In this document: positions 8,594 to 17,326 of the stretch, in pieces
Numbering within the stretch: position 1 is the first letter of the stretch
Layout of the letters: each line of letters opens with the position of its first letter
From: Bailinhaonella thermotolerans
GTDB taxonomy: Bacteria > Actinomycetota > Actinomycetes > Streptosporangiales > Streptosporangiaceae
Direction of reading: 5' to 3'
Length of the DNA: 64,000 bases
NCBI RefSeq assembly: GCF_003594875.1
Contig: NZ_QZEY01000012.1
Span: forward strand, 1 to 64,000
The notes under the pieces: model-generated
The model's database searches: none
Seen by the model: the letters and a program-made list of their open reading frames with translations, nothing else
Told to the model about the DNA's origin: nothing
Translations under genes and position numbers: made by a program

Positions 8594-9502
8594 TCAGTCG
8601 TAGAAGCCCAGGCGGCGGAGTTGCTTGGGGTCTCGCTGCCAGTCCTTGGCCACCTTGATGCGGAGGTCGAGGAAGACGCGGGTGCCCAGGAGCGCCTCGA
8701 TCTGCTTGCGGGCGTTGGTGCCGACCTCCTTGAGGCGGGCGCCCTTGTTGCCGATGACGATGGCCTTCTGGCTGGGACGCTCGACGTACATGATCGCGTA
8801 GATGTCGAGGATGTCCTTGCCCTCGCGCGGGTTCATCTCCTCGACGACCACCGCGATCGAGTGCGGCAGCTCCTCGCGGACGCCCTCCAGGACGGCCTCG
8901 CGGATCAGCTCCGCCACCATGACCTGCTCGGGCTCGTCGGTGAGCTCTCCCCCGGCGTACAGGGCGGGCCCCTCGGGCAGGCGCTCGACCAGGACGTCGG
9001 TGAGGGTGTCGAGGTTCTCCCCGTCGGCGGCGGAGACGGGCACGATGTCGGCCCACTCCCCGAGCCGCGAGACCTCCAGCAACTGCTCGGCGACGCGGTC
9101 GCGCGGGGCCAGGTCGGTCTTGGTGACGACGGCCACCACGGGGGTCTTGCGCAGGCCGGCGAGCTTCTCGGCGATGAAGCGGTCGCCGCGGCCGATCGGG
9201 TCGCCGGCCGGCACGCAGAAGCCGATCACGTCCACCTCGGTGAGGGTGGAGAGCACGAGGCTGTCCAGGCGCTCGCCGAGCAGCGTGCGGGGGCGGTGCA
9301 GGCCGGGGGTGTCCACGATGACGAGCTGCGCGTCGGGGCGGTGCACGACGCCGCGGATCACGCGGCGGGTGGTCTGCGGCTTGGACGAGGTGATGGCCAC
9401 CTTCGACCCGACGAGGGCGTTCATCAGGGTTGACTTGCCGACGTTGGGACGGCCGACGAAGCAGGCGAACCCGGCGCGATGGCCGTCTGTCAGCGAATTC
9501 AC
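8594..9502 (-). CDS. era: GTPase Era
   Basis: Era binds 16S rRNA near its 3' end and supports assembly of the 30S subunit. The 302-residue protein has the P-loop GRPNVGKST (about residue 17), the switch threonines in PQTTRR, DTPG, the specificity motif TKTD and the SAADG G5 loop. The C-terminal KH domain carries VIGNKGARLKEVG. Translation begins at a GTG. In most actinobacteria era directly follows corC and a cytidine deaminase-like gene; here a hemerythrin gene and a large regulator stand between, so it must have its own promoter. Confidence 0.97.
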   Translation of the reverse strand: MNSLTDGHRAGFACFVGRPNVGKSTLMNALVGSKVAITSSKPQTTRRVIRGVVHRPDAQLVIVDTPGLHRPRTLLGERLDSLVLSTLTEVDVIGFCVPAGDPIGRGDRFIAEKLAGLRKTPVVAVVTKTDLAPRDRVAEQLLEVSRLGEWADIVPVSAADGENLDTLTDVLVERLPEGPALYAGGELTDEPEQVMVAELIREAVLEGVREELPHSIAVVVEEMNPREGKDILDIYAIMYVERPSQKAIVIGNKGARLKEVGTNARKQIEALLGTRVFLDLRIKVAKDWQRDPKQLRRLGFYD

Positions 9503-9576
9503 AACACCAATTGTCGCCTACGCGCCCCGGTGGACTGGTCACTAGACCGTCCCAAGAGCACGGCAAGTGCCGTTCC

Positions 9577-9582
9577 TACGCT
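9577..9582 (+). promoter_or_regulatory. -10 element TACGCT before the hemerythrin gene
   Basis: TACGCT ends seven bases upstream of the ATG at 9590, again a leaderless spacing. It lies between the divergent era and hemerythrin starts. Confidence 0.45.
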
Positions 9583-9589
9583 GATCGGC

Positions 9590-10276
9590 ATGGCTGACAT
9601 CCAGACTCCCCCCGTCGCCCGGCGCCGCTCCGGAGATCCCGAGCCCGACCTGACCGGCTTCGTCGTGATCCACCGGGCGATGATCGCCGACGCGCGGCGG
9701 CTGGCCGGCGCCCTGGCCGCGATGGCCGAGGGCGCTCCCCCGCCGCCGGAGCGGATCGCGGCGGTGCGGGCGTACGCGCGGCCGTACCTCACCGAGATCC
9801 ACCACCACCACGAGAACGAGGACGAGGTGCTGTGGCCGGTGATCGAGGCCGCGGCGGGACAGGCGATCGACCTGGCCCCGCTCACCGACGACCACCGGGC
9901 GCTCGCGCCGGTGCTGGCCCGCGCGGAGCGGGCGCTCGCCGGCCTCGGCCCCGGCGGGCGGGAGGCGCTGCGCGAGCTGGCCGACGCGCTGGCGGACCTG
10001 CGGGACCTGCTGGAGGAGCACATCGCCGACGAGGAGCGGCAGGTCTTCCCTGTCGTACGGAGGTTCGTGCCGCGCGAGTCGTTCGAATGGTGCGAAAGAC
10101 GGTTCCAGGAGAAGGCGGGCCTCGGGCACATCCGCTTCCTGCTGCCGTGGATCGCCCGGCACACCGCCCCGGCGGAGATGGATCACCTTCTCCGCCGGGG
10201 CGGCCTGCCGTTCCGGGTGCTGCTCGCGCTCTTCCGCGGCCGTCACGCCGCGCTCGAACGCCGCGTGTTCGGCTGA
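9590..10276 (+). CDS. Hemerythrin-domain protein
   Basis: 228-residue all-helical protein of the HHE/DUF domain group, a cytoplasmic di-iron or metal-sensing bundle. Iron-ligand candidates are His in FVVIHRAMIADARRLAG, the HHHHENEDEVLWPVIE segment, DHRALAPVL and EEHIADEERQVFPVV. The C-terminal part (RFQEKAGLGHIRFLLPWIARH onward) is also helical. The start at 9590 follows a leaderless -10; upstream in-frame codons overlap the era 5' region. The 3' end overlaps the convergent SARP-type gene by 34 bases. Roles in oxygen, nitric-oxide or redox sensing are known for the family, but which applies here is unknown. Confidence 0.88.
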   Translation: MADIQTPPVARRRSGDPEPDLTGFVVIHRAMIADARRLAGALAAMAEGAPPPPERIAAVRAYARPYLTEIHHHHENEDEVLWPVIEAAAGQAIDLAPLTDDHRALAPVLARAERALAGLGPGGREALRELADALADLRDLLEEHIADEERQVFPVVRRFVPRESFEWCERRFQEKAGLGHIRFLLPWIARHTAPAEMDHLLRRGGLPFRVLLALFRGRHAALERRVFG

Positions 10277-13200
10277 CCGCCCTCGCCGAGCGCCGCCAGC
10301 GCGGCGTCCCGCCACAGGGCCGAGCCCGCCCGCTCGGCCACGGCCAGCGCGTCCCGGTGGTGCTCGCGGGCCGTCTCCGGCTCGCCCCGGTAGAGCGCGA
10401 GGTCGCCGAGCACCTGGTCGGTCGGGAGGTACTGCACGGCCCCGGTCATGGCCCCCACCGGCACCCCCTTGAACGGCAGCAGCGTCTGGTACGCCTCCTC
10501 CACCCGGGCCCGGTCCCCGAGCTCCACGCCGAGCAGCCCGCGGACCGCCGCCATCAGGTGCCAGAAGTAGCCCCTCCGCAGCGGCCTGCGCGCCGCCGCG
10601 ACCTGCCGCGCCTCGGCGAGACGGCCCGACCTGGCCAGCGCCAGCGCGTACGGCTCGGCGACGAACTCCCGCCACCTCGGGTCGCTGTGGAGCCTCTCCA
10701 GCGAGTCGGCCAGCTCGTGGAGCCTGTCCTGCGCCAGGCGGTGGCAGAACACGGCCACGCCCAGCATGGCCACCTCCCCGCCCCACGCGCCGACCTGCCC
10801 CATCCGCGCGCACGCGTCGCCGTACACGGCCTCGGCGCGGGCGAAGTCACCGGTCACGCCGATCCGCAGGCCGTCGTAGTAGCCGATCAGCGCCAGCGGC
10901 AGCGGCAGGTCGTACCGCTCGGCCAGTTCCCGCGCCGCCGAGGCGTGCCCGTCCGCCCTGTCGTACTCGACCCGGCCGCAGTGGACCTGCATGAGGATCA
11001 GGTGGGCGAGCATCTCGACGGTGACGAGCCCGTGGCGGGCGGCCAGCTTGAGCAGCATGCGGCCGATCTCCAGCCGCTCGTCCAGCCCGCCGTACCGGAA
11101 CGCCTGGACGTAACGGCCGTTGAGCGCCATCGCCAGCAGCTCGGGGTCGCCGTGGTCCCACGCGAGCGCCACGGCCTCGATCGACGCCTCGTACCCCCGC
11201 TCGGCCGGATCGCCCTCCAGCTCGAACGCGAGCGTGGTGAGCAGCCGGCAGCGCAGCTCGGTCTCCTCGGCGGGCAGCTCGCGCAGGGTCTGCTCGATGA
11301 TCTCGATCAGCTCCTGCGCCCCCGCCCCGTGCGACCGGCTGATCCACAGCGTGGGCACGTCGAAGGAGGCGATGACGCGCGCGGTCAGGCAGGGGTCGGC
11401 CAGCGGCCGGGCCAGCAGGATCGCGTGGTCGCGGTGGGCGCGCGCCTGCGCGAGGTCGCCGGTCAGGGCGAACGCGCGCACGAGCCGCATGACCAGTTCC
11501 AGCCGCTCGCGCGGGTCGCTCAGCCGCGCCCGGTCGAAGCAGTCCAGGGCCTGCTCCCACAGCGTGACGGCCTTGCGGTGGGCGAACCCGCGCTCGGCCC
11601 GCTCGGCCGCCATCCGGGCGTACGGCACCGCCCGCGCGGCGGTCTCCGGCGTCGCCGCCTGGGCGAAGTGGTACGCCAGGGAGGCGGTCTCGTGCGGCGT
11701 CTTGCGCTCGATCGCCTCGGCCACCCTCGCGTGCAGCCGGGACCGGCGCAGGCGGGAGATGTCCTCGTAGAGCGTGTCGCGGATCAGGCCGTGGGTGAAC
11801 CGCACCCGGCCCGCCTCCGGCTCCAGCATCAGACCGGTGACCAGCCCCGACTCGATGGCGTCGATCACCGTGTCCTCGTCGCCCGCGCCGGACTCGATCA
11901 GCACGTCCACGTCCGACTCCCAGCCGACCACGGCCGCGTGGCGCAGCACGGTCTGGGCGGAGGCGGGCAGGCGGGCCACGCGGCGGCGGATCACGTCGCG
12001 CACGCCGCACGGCACCTCGGAGGTGGCGACGAGCACGCCCTCGGAGTCGAGCAGCCGCGCGGTCTCCCGCACGAAGAACGGGTTGCCGCCGGTGCGAGCG
12101 ACGATCACGCGGACGGTCTCGTCGGTGACCTCGCGGGTGCAGACGGCGCGGACCAGCGCGGCCACCCCGTCGGCGGCCAGCCCGGGCAGGTCCAGGCGGT
12201 GCGGGTCGTGCCGGGCCAGCGCGGCCAGGCCGGCCCGCAGCGTCTCCTGCTCCTCCGAGGGCCGGTACGTCCCGACCACGAGCACCCGCGCCGGGGCCAG
12301 GTCGGCCGGCAGGTCCCCGAGCAGGGCCAGGGTCTCCTCGTCGGCGCGGTGCAGGTCGTCCAGGACCAGCAGCAGCGGGGCGCGCCCGGCCACGGCGGCG
12401 AGGTAGCGCCCGACCGCGCGGTGCAGCCGGAACCGCGCGGCGGCGACGTCCCCGCCCTGCGCCTCGCCCGCCTCGTCGAGCAGCGGGTTCAGCGCCGCGC
12501 GGTCCTCCGGGGCGAACCGGCCGGTCAGGTCGCTCAGCAGCTCGGCCCAGGGCCAGGCCGCCGGGGCGCCCGCCGCCTCGGGGCACCGGCCCCAGGCGAC
12601 GGTCCACCCGCGCCCGGCCAGTCCGGCGCCCAGGGTGCGGGCCAGCGCGGTCTTGCCGGCGCCGGGCTCGCCCTGCACGAGCGCGATCGTGAACCGGCCC
12701 GCCGCCGCCTGGTCGGCGATGGCCGAAAGGCGCGCCAGCTCGCCCTCGCGCCCCACGAACGGCTCGGCGGCCGGCTCGGCGATGGGCTCCAGGACCGGGC
12801 CCGCGGGCCCCGCGGCCGGCTCTGGCCCGGGCTGAGCGGGATCGGCCGCGATCGTGGCGGGCGGGGCCTGGCGCGGCTCGTCCAGGTGCGCGGCCTGGGC
12901 CAGGATGTCGGTCTCCAGGCGCTGCAACGCCGGGCCCGGGTCCACGCCCAGCTCGTCCACCAGCGCCGTGCGGGCCCGCCGCAGCGCCCCGAGCGCGTCG
13001 CCCTGCCGCCCGCAGCGGTACAGCGCCAGCGCCAGCAGCCGCCAGGCCTCCTCGCGCAGCGGCTGCTCGGCGACCAGCCGCTCCAGCTCGGGCACCACCT
13101 GCACCGCCAGCCCCAGCCGCAGCCCCGCGGCGGCGGACCGTTCCACCGCCACCATGCGCAGTTCCTCGACCCGCACGGCCTCGCCGGCCGCCCACGCCAG

Positions 13201-13647
13201 GTCCGCGAACTCCTGGTACGCCGGGCCGCCCCACAGCGCCAGCGCCTCGGCGAGCACCGCGGCCGCCGTACGGGCGTCGCCCTCGTCGAGCAGCGCGCCG
13301 CCGCGCCGGATCAGCGACTCGAACACCCACACGTCCACCGCGTCGGCGTCCAGCCGTACGGCGTAGCCGGGCGGGGCGGTGACCAGGACGCGGGCCGGCG
13401 TGCGCGGGGCCCGGTCCGGCTCGATCGCCCGCCGGAGGTTGGAGACGTACGCCTGGAGGGCCGCCAGCGCCCGCGGCGGCACCTCCTCGGCGTAGAGGTC
13501 GTCGATGAGGCGGTCCACCGAGACCACCTGCCCGCGCGCGGCCACGAGCCGCGCGAGAACGGACCGCTGCCGCGGCCCGCCCAGATCGATGTGACGCCCC
13601 CCGCTTTCGGCCGTGAACGGTCCGAGTACCCGAAATCGCAAATCCAT
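10243..13647 (-). CDS. SARP/AfsR-type transcriptional regulator with ATPase and TPR-like domains
   Basis: 1134 residues. The N-terminus is an OmpR-like winged helix (about 1-90; FRVLGPF, PRQRSVLARLVAARG, LQAYVSNLRRAIEP), then a bacterial transcriptional activation domain (about 95-245; AVDVWVFESLI, ALALYRCGRQGDALGALRRAR). An AAA/STAND-type ATPase follows, with Walker A GEPGAGKTALA near residue 325 and Walker B LLLVLDDLHRAD near residue 430. The remaining C-terminal half is helical, TPR-like. Such proteins activate secondary-metabolite or developmental genes. No biosynthetic cluster adjoins it here, so its targets are elsewhere or it is autoregulatory. Five CTTGGA-type repeats on an 11-bp pitch lie upstream. 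Confidence 0.93.
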   Translation of the reverse strand: MDLRFRVLGPFTAESGGRHIDLGGPRQRSVLARLVAARGQVVSVDRLIDDLYAEEVPPRALAALQAYVSNLRRAIEPDRAPRTPARVLVTAPPGYAVRLDADAVDVWVFESLIRRGGALLDEGDARTAAAVLAEALALWGGPAYQEFADLAWAAGEAVRVEELRMVAVERSAAAGLRLGLAVQVVPELERLVAEQPLREEAWRLLALALYRCGRQGDALGALRRARTALVDELGVDPGPALQRLETDILAQAAHLDEPRQAPPATIAADPAQPGPEPAAGPAGPVLEPIAEPAAEPFVGREGELARLSAIADQAAAGRFTIALVQGEPGAGKTALARTLGAGLAGRGWTVAWGRCPEAAGAPAAWPWAELLSDLTGRFAPEDRAALNPLLDEAGEAQGGDVAAARFRLHRAVGRYLAAVAGRAPLLLVLDDLHRADEETLALLGDLPADLAPARVLVVGTYRPSEEQETLRAGLAALARHDPHRLDLPGLAADGVAALVRAVCTREVTDETVRVIVARTGGNPFFVRETARLLDSEGVLVATSEVPCGVRDVIRRRVARLPASAQTVLRHAAVVGWESDVDVLIESGAGDEDTVIDAIESGLVTGLMLEPEAGRVRFTHGLIRDTLYEDISRLRRSRLHARVAEAIERKTPHETASLAYHFAQAATPETAARAVPYARMAAERAERGFAHRKAVTLWEQALDCFDRARLSDPRERLELVMRLVRAFALTGDLAQARAHRDHAILLARPLADPCLTARVIASFDVPTLWISRSHGAGAQELIEIIEQTLRELPAEETELRCRLLTTLAFELEGDPAERGYEASIEAVALAWDHGDPELLAMALNGRYVQAFRYGGLDERLEIGRMLLKLAARHGLVTVEMLAHLILMQVHCGRVEYDRADGHASAARELAERYDLPLPLALIGYYDGLRIGVTGDFARAEAVYGDACARMGQVGAWGGEVAMLGVAVFCHRLAQDRLHELADSLERLHSDPRWREFVAEPYALALARSGRLAEARQVAAARRPLRRGYFWHLMAAVRGLLGVELGDRARVEEAYQTLLPFKGVPVGAMTGAVQYLPTDQVLGDLALYRGEPETAREHHRDALAVAERAGSALWRDAALAALGEGGQPNTRRSSAA

Positions 13648-13717
13648 CCCCGCCTGCCCGACGCGCGTCGCCCATCCCCCGGGCGTTTTCAGATCGGGAG
13701 AAGGTTCACATCAGGGT

Positions 13718-13768
13718 CTTGGAGATGGCTTGGATGTGACTTGGAACGGGCCTGGAGGCGTCCTTGGA
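13718..13768. promoter_or_regulatory. 11-bp-phased direct repeats upstream of the SARP-type gene
   Basis: CTTGGA occurs at 13718, 13729 and 13740, CCTGGA at 13751 and CCTTGGA at 13762, an 11-bp pitch kept over five units. In the gene's direction these read TCCAAG. Two further TTCCA(A/G)G matches in opposite orientation lie at 13784 and 13796. The pitch equals one helical turn, as in SARP and OmpR-type heptamer sites. The array sits about 70-120 bases before the regulator's start. Confidence 0.6.
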
Positions 13769-13866
13769 GTGTGCCCCGACCTGTTCCAAGCCGGGTTCCA
13801 GGCCGGTCCCACGCCGGGTCCCGGGCGGCGTCACCGGCCGGTTCCCGGCGCGTTCGGGGCGGGTGG

Positions 13867-14187
13867 TCAGCGGGTCTCGCGGAGGACTCCGTCCGGGCCC
13901 GCGACGAGGATCGGGGCGCCCGGGTTCAGGTCGCGCACGGCCGCCTCGTCCGCCTCGGCGGGCGCGTCCCCGGCCACGAGCGCCGCGGCCTCCAGGGACC
14001 TCGCGCCGCTGGAGACGGCCATGGCCACCGCGACCTGGAGCGCGGACAGGCGCAGGGACGGCAGGTTCACCTCCGTGGCGGCGTAGGTGCGGCCGGTCTC
14101 GTCGCGTACGGCCGCGCCCTGGGCGGCGCCGGAGCGGGCGCGGGACGAGCGCGCGAGCGTGATGATCTTCTCGTCTTCGGGGTTCAC
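13867..14187 (-). CDS. Cytidine deaminase-like protein lacking the zinc site
   Basis: 106-residue protein occupying the slot where actinobacteria carry a cytidine deaminase-like gene between corC and era. It keeps the fold's N-terminal pattern (DEKIITLARSSRARSGAAQGAAVRDETGRTYAATEVNLPSLRLSALQVAVAMA) but has no HAE/CAE motif and no PCxxC, the residues that hold zinc and catalyse deamination. It contains no cysteine at all. It is therefore probably a non-catalytic family member, perhaps with a ribosome-assembly or RNA-linked role suggested only by its neighbours. A GTG start lies six bases after a TACGCT -10. Confidence 0.75.
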   Translation of the reverse strand: MNPEDEKIITLARSSRARSGAAQGAAVRDETGRTYAATEVNLPSLRLSALQVAVAMAVSSGARSLEAAALVAGDAPAEADEAAVRDLNPGAPILVAGPDGVLRETR

Positions 14188-14191
14188 GGCG

Positions 14192-14869
14192 TTAGCGTAC
14201 GTCGCCCGGCGGCCCGGACCTCACCCGGGCGAGCGCGAACCGCGCCAGCTCCGCCGTGCGCGAGCCGTCCGCCTCGCCCAGGGAGGTGTGCACGACGGAG
14301 ACGAGGGTGTCGTCCACCCGGGAGAACACGACCTCGATCTGGTACGGGAAGCCGTTCAGCGTGCCCTGGAACGTGCGGGTGTGGGTGTCCTCCCCCAGGT
14401 CCCGGACCTCCGACGGCGCGGCGGTGAACTCGGTGGCCGCGACCGGGTCCGACGAGCCCATCTCCTCGCAGCCCGACAGCGCGTCGCCGAGGGCGCTGTG
14501 GTGGCGGTGGGCGGCGTCGCCGGAGTAGGCGGCCAGCGCGATCCCGCCATCCTCGCCGAGCAGGTCGCCGGTCAGGCTGACCTCGGCGCGCTGCCGGAGC
14601 CCGGACTTGGGCGGGCGGCCGGAGAGGGCGTCGAAGATCAGCTTGCAGTCGCGGTCCTTGCTCTTCACCGGCGGCTTCCACGGCCGGTCCCCCGCCTTGC
14701 GCATCCCGTCGGGCAGCCCCTTCAGGTCGCGCAGGAGCGCGCGCACGTCGGCGCGCTCCTCCCCGCCACCGGACCCGAAGGCCCGCTCGGAGCCGCACGC
14801 CGCCACGCCGCACAGTGCGAGGACGGCGCAGGCAGCAGCGCCCAGGCGTCGCGCGATCGTCTCACCCAT
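14192..14869 (-). CDS. Putative lipoprotein
   Basis: About 225 residues. The N-terminus is a lipoprotein signal: MGETIARR, a hydrophobic stretch, then the lipobox V-A-A-C with lipidated Cys25. The mature part has a DVRALLRDLKGLPDGM helix, a DCKLIFDALSG segment, a cysteine in LSGCEEM and a beta-rich C-terminus (TFQGTLNGFPYQIEVVFSRVDDTLVSVVHTSLG). No named family was recognised. The ATG at 14869 was chosen because an upstream in-frame ATG at 14914 would put 15 polar residues before the signal peptide. The gene ends five bases before the deaminase-like start and could be cotranscribed with it. Confidence 0.75.
   Translation of the reverse strand: MGETIARRLGAAACAVLALCGVAACGSERAFGSGGGEERADVRALLRDLKGLPDGMRKAGDRPWKPPVKSKDRDCKLIFDALSGRPPKSGLRQRAEVSLTGDLLGEDGGIALAAYSGDAAHRHHSALGDALSGCEEMGSSDPVAATEFTAAPSEVRDLGEDTHTRTFQGTLNGFPYQIEVVFSRVDDTLVSVVHTSLGEADGSRTAELARFALARVRSGPPGDVR
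14194..14199 (-). promoter_or_regulatory. -10 element TACGCT for the deaminase-like gene
   Basis: Read on the minus strand, TACGCT ends six bases before the GTG at 14187, a leaderless spacing. It overlaps the last codons of the upstream lipoprotein gene. Confidence 0.45.
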
Positions 14870-15233
14870 CGCAGGCCCCCACCCCAGCCGAAGTCCGCCG
14901 CGCCGGAAGAACACCCTGGGAATTGCCTACCCTGCCCATCCTCTTCGACACGCGCCGGGAAAGACGGAACAAAGAACGGGGCGCCCTCACCCGTGTGCGG
15001 CGGGTGAGAGCGCCCCGTGTGGTCCGGTCCGGGTGTCAGGATCCCGGTCCGGCCCCCCCTTTCTCCCGGCGGCGGTGTCGACTCCGCCGGCCGGAAGCCG
15101 GTGCCGGCCCTACGGCGACGGCCTGGACCTGGCCCGTGCGGCCGTCATCCGGCCGTCGCGCGGCCGTGACCCGGCCTTCGCCCTGCCTGACCGGGCCTTC
15201 GCGGCCTGACCTGGCGGGCGGGCGGCCGTCAGG
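14870..15233. other. Intergenic, lipoprotein promoter and protease 3' region
   Basis: No gene seen. It contains the terminator at 14976-15018, the promoter region of the lipoprotein (14870-14975), and a G/C-rich 15019-15233 stretch with several CGGCCGT and GGCCTTCG words but no clean repeat. Confidence 0.5.
14976..15018 (-). terminator. Strong hairpin terminator of the protease gene
   Basis: ACGGGGCGC plus CTCACCCG pairs with CGGGTGAG plus GCGCCCCGT, an arm of 17 pairs with one internal mismatch and a 7-base loop. On the minus strand the stem is followed by TCTTTGTTCC. It lies about 215 bases past the protease stop. Confidence 0.8.
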
Positions 15234-17108
15234 TCACTCGGCCGGCGGGCGCCGGTCGAGCTGCCGGCGGAGCTGGGCGAGCTCCTGCTCCAGGTCTTCG
15301 AGCTGCTGGACCCGGTCGTCCCGCCCGTCCCCGTCGCGGTCCACGAACCCGGGGGCCGGGATCCGCGGATGGGGTTCGGGGGCGCCGGGGCGCTGCGGCG
15401 GGACCTGCCCGGCGAGCCCCGGCCGCGCGCCGTGCCCGCCGTGCCCGCCGTGCCCGCCGGCCTGGTGGCCGTACGGCTCCGCGGGGCGGCCGTAGGGGTC
15501 GGTCTGGTGGCCGGGGTACGGCCCGGCGGACGGGTCGGCCGCGGGGACGGCCGCCTCGGCGTAGGCCGGGTACGCGGGCCCCGCCGGGACCCCGCCCGGA
15601 GCGCCCGGACCTGCCGGGGCGGCGGGAGCGGCGGGAGCCCCGGGCACGCCGGGCTGCGCGGGATAGGCGGGACCGGCCGCGGCGCGGCGGGCCCTGCGGC
15701 GGCGCAGCAGGACGAACACCAGGACGCCGGCGACCACGAGCACGACCGCCCCGGCGGCGACGCCGATCCACACGCCCATCGGCAGCGGCGTCTCGTCCTT
15801 GCCCGCGGTGATCGCCTGCTGGGAGTCGCTGATGTAGCGCGCGACGTAGGGGTGGTTCGGGTACAGCGCCTGCACCTCGCGGAACAGCGGCAACGCGATC
15901 TTGTAGTGCCGCTGGAAGAACGCGTCGAGGGCCGCGTCGTAGGTCTTCGTCGTCACCGACTCGGCCGGCTTGACGTTCTTCTCGTTGAGCTTCTCCTTCA
16001 CGATGCTCACCGGAAGCACGAAGCTGTGGTTCTCGGCCGACTCGCCGGTGCTCTGGTCCACCGACCCGGCGATCAGCATGCCGACGACCTTGCCCTGCCG
16101 GCTGAACACCGGCCCGCCCGAGTTGCCCCGGTAGGACGGCGCCTGCGCCTGGATGTACGGCACGCCGGTCTGGGTGGTGCGCTTGGCGTTGTACGGACCC
16201 TCGGTCAGCGCCGGGTCCAGCTTGGACTCCAGGCTGAAGAACGCCGTGTTGGTGATCAGGCCCGGGAAGCCGCTGATGTACAGCACGTCACCGACCTGCA
16301 CGTCCGGGTCGTCGCCCAGCGGCACCGTCGGCAGGTTCTGCTGCCCGTTGACCTTGAGCAGCGCGAAGTCCTTGCCCGGGTAGTTCTCCCCCACCGACAC
16401 GATCTCGGCCGGGACGGCCTTGGCGGTCTTGTCCACGCCGCCGCCAGGCAGGCTCTGCAGGACCGACAGGTCCTTCTTCAGCCCCCGGATCTTCATGTGG
16501 GAGGCGTTGAACTCCGCGAACATCTGCGCCCCGAGCTTGAGCATCTCCTCGTCGAGCGCCATGTTCTTGAAGCCCTTGACGAACTCCCTGGTGTCCTCCT
16601 TGTTGAACTTGTCCAGCGCCTGCTTGGCGAACGCCCGCGACAGCTCCTCCTCGCCGAGCTGCACGCAGTGCGCGCCGGTGACCATGTACCCGTCGGGGGT
16701 GACCCACCAGCCCGTGCACAGGCCGCCCACCTCGGCCTGGACCGTGCGCTCCTGGCCGCCGGGGCGCAGGAACCTGCCCACGTTCGAGGCCATGCGCTGG
16801 AGCATGTACTTGACCAGGCTCTTCTCGTCCTGGGCGATCTTGCCGTTGAGCGCCATGCGGACCATCTCCGCCTGGAGGTCCTTCAGGGGCCCGCTCTTCA
16901 GCTCCGCCACGGGCACGACCACCTCGCCGGTGAACGTGAGGCTGGTGAGCTGCACCGAGGGGTTCGTCCGCGCCGCGAGGCGGGTCCCGATCGGGACCTC
17001 CGGCTTCTCGGGCTCGGCCGCCGCCGGCGCCGCCGGGAGGGCCGTCAGCCCCGCCAGGGCGGCGGTCGCCGCCACGACCGACCAGGTGCGCCGTGCTGTC
17101 CGAAACAT
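15234..17108 (-). CDS. Membrane-anchored trypsin-like serine protease
   Basis: About 624 residues. A signal peptide (1-31) precedes a chymotrypsin-fold domain with the triad His147 (MVTGAHCV), Asp247 (GKDFALLKV) and Ser330 (SYRGNSGGPV). The region between His and Asp holds about 85 extra, mostly charged and helical residues, unusual for the family. Cys131 and Cys148 could form a disulfide. A membrane helix near 440-465 (WIGVAAGAVVLVVAGVLVFV) is followed by RRRRARR and a cytoplasmic Pro/Ala/Gly-rich tail ending in a short coiled coil (QQLEDLEQELAQLRRQL). Trypsin-like proteases of this layout act in envelope stress. An alternative ATG at 17135 adds nine residues. Confidence 0.87.
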   Translation of the reverse strand: MFRTARRTWSVVAATAALAGLTALPAAPAAAEPEKPEVPIGTRLAARTNPSVQLTSLTFTGEVVVPVAELKSGPLKDLQAEMVRMALNGKIAQDEKSLVKYMLQRMASNVGRFLRPGGQERTVQAEVGGLCTGWWVTPDGYMVTGAHCVQLGEEELSRAFAKQALDKFNKEDTREFVKGFKNMALDEEMLKLGAQMFAEFNASHMKIRGLKKDLSVLQSLPGGGVDKTAKAVPAEIVSVGENYPGKDFALLKVNGQQNLPTVPLGDDPDVQVGDVLYISGFPGLITNTAFFSLESKLDPALTEGPYNAKRTTQTGVPYIQAQAPSYRGNSGGPVFSRQGKVVGMLIAGSVDQSTGESAENHSFVLPVSIVKEKLNEKNVKPAESVTTKTYDAALDAFFQRHYKIALPLFREVQALYPNHPYVARYISDSQQAITAGKDETPLPMGVWIGVAAGAVVLVVAGVLVFVLLRRRRARRAAAGPAYPAQPGVPGAPAAPAAPAGPGAPGGVPAGPAYPAYAEAAVPAADPSAGPYPGHQTDPYGRPAEPYGHQAGGHGGHGGHGARPGLAGQVPPQRPGAPEPHPRIPAPGFVDRDGDGRDDRVQQLEDLEQELAQLRRQLDRRPPAE

Positions 17109-17326
17109 CGTCGTCCTACCGTCTCCGCCCGTCATCGGGCCACATCGACCGTCGGGCGGCCCGCACGCCGCCCATCGCCGAGCAGCCTGGCGCGCCGGAC
17201 TTGTGGGCCTCTTGCCACGGACTTGGCCGATGACACGGCACGGACTCGCGCCGCACTTGTGACGGAAGGGGAACGCGCCCCTCCCGACCGGCCCAAGGGC
17301 TGGTACGGCGGGGCGCGGGGGAACGG

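Noticed and set aside
9832-14427. 1531-residue plus-strand protein
   Set aside because: It is antisense to the SARP-type gene and composed of low-complexity Arg/Pro/Gly/Gln sequence, as expected for a shadow frame in high-GC DNA.
10243-14869. Start of a secondary-metabolite cluster, because of the SARP-type regulator
   Set aside because: None of the surrounding genes is a biosynthetic core enzyme; neighbours are ribosome-assembly and envelope genes.
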